Source of the DNA: Streptomyces lydicus
Lineage (GTDB): Bacteria > Actinomycetota > Actinomycetes > Streptomycetales > Streptomycetaceae
Length of the DNA stretch: 31,624 bases
NCBI RefSeq assembly: GCF_000717345.1
Contig: NZ_JNZA01000059.1
Location: forward strand, 1 to 31,624
Direction: 5' to 3'
The notes below the pieces were generated by a model, which ran no database searches, was not told where the DNA came from, and was given only the letters and a program-made list of their open reading frames with translations. The translations under genes and the position numbers were made by a program. Each line of letters starts with the position of its first letter. Within the stretch, counting starts at the first letter, position 1. This document shows positions 31,580 through 31,624 of the stretch, in pieces.

Positions 31580-31624
31580 GCTCTCCCCCGCCCCCTCCCC
31601 CTCCTCCCCCTTCGGGGGAGGGGG
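31580..31624. repeat. GC-homopolymer hairpin element, right-edge copy
   Basis: Reading its reverse complement gives almost the same sequence as 18-60: ccccctcccccgaaggggg, then ggag and further G5 blocks ending in a c-g5 block and agc. It differs by two single-base length changes. It contains the stem CTCCCCC-TTC-GGGGGAG and may continue beyond the window. Confidence 0.6.

Noticed and set aside
1..31624. Secondary-metabolite biosynthetic cluster
   Set aside because: No polyketide synthase, peptide synthetase, terpene synthase or other core enzyme is present; the flavoprotein and SRPBCC genes stand alone.

Overview
The window is chromosomal DNA from a high-GC actinomycete, almost certainly Streptomyces or a close relative. 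G+C is very high throughout, genes use strongly G/C-ended codons and many GTG starts, and several families point the same way: a mycothiol-linked MDMPI-type protein, an F420-dependent (Ddn-like) reductase, a NarL-type two-component pair, a membrane Ser/Thr kinase with an extracellular tail, a stand-alone HATPase, and ROK and LacI sugar regulators. I place 27 protein genes. I see no tRNA, rRNA, CRISPR array, transposase or phage gene. This looks like ordinary accessory chromosome with many small regulator/target modules.

Layout. 1-357: low-complexity hairpin and a 3-copy tandem repeat. 358-1812: DeoR regulator and SRPBCC protein. 1976-3130 (-): cysteine-synthase-like PLP enzyme. 3376-4839: small unknown protein, HATPase_c protein, and a SHOCT membrane protein (-). 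5054-7816: TetR regulator with a 20-bp operator, a cupin with the metal-site pattern of manganese hydroxynitrile lyases, a DUF4865 protein and a phosphotriesterase/lactonase-like amidohydrolase. 7888-10382: divergent ROK repressor and YbjJ-like MFS permease. 10533-11312: MDMPI-type protein. 11434-13667 (-): histidine kinase and response regulator. 13987-15340: divergent TetR and F420-dependent reductase with two palindromic operators. 15341-16389: 1 kb without a gene, made of decayed repeats. 16390-19134: divergent geranylgeranyl-reductase-like flavoprotein and M20 peptidase. 19156-19475: large composite palindrome. 19512-20546 (-): TmrB-like/NUDIX fusion. 20893-26355: sugar ABC importer (two permeases and a binding lipoprotein, -) divergent from a secreted GH27 alpha-galactosidase (+). 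26435-28846 (-): Ser/Thr kinase. 28996-31133: ROK sugar kinase divergent from a LacI regulator. 31134-31624: no gene; it ends in an inverted copy of the element at the left edge.

How genes may work together. The clearest functional unit is alpha-galactoside use: secreted GH27 releases galactose, and the divergent ABC system imports sugar, probably borrowing an ATPase encoded elsewhere. The LacI/ROK-kinase pair shares one palindrome that overlaps both promoters and could control an intracellular sugar step. The most novelty-prone module is TetR-cupin-DUF4865-phosphotriesterase. It combines a small metal cupin, an uncharacterised domain and a divergent carboxylated-lysine hydrolase under a recognisable operator, and may handle a reactive small molecule such as a lactone, ester or cyanohydrin. 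The strongest non-coding signals are the 320-nt nested palindrome between convergent genes, the paired operators at 14737-14806, and the matching inverted GC-rich elements at the two window edges.
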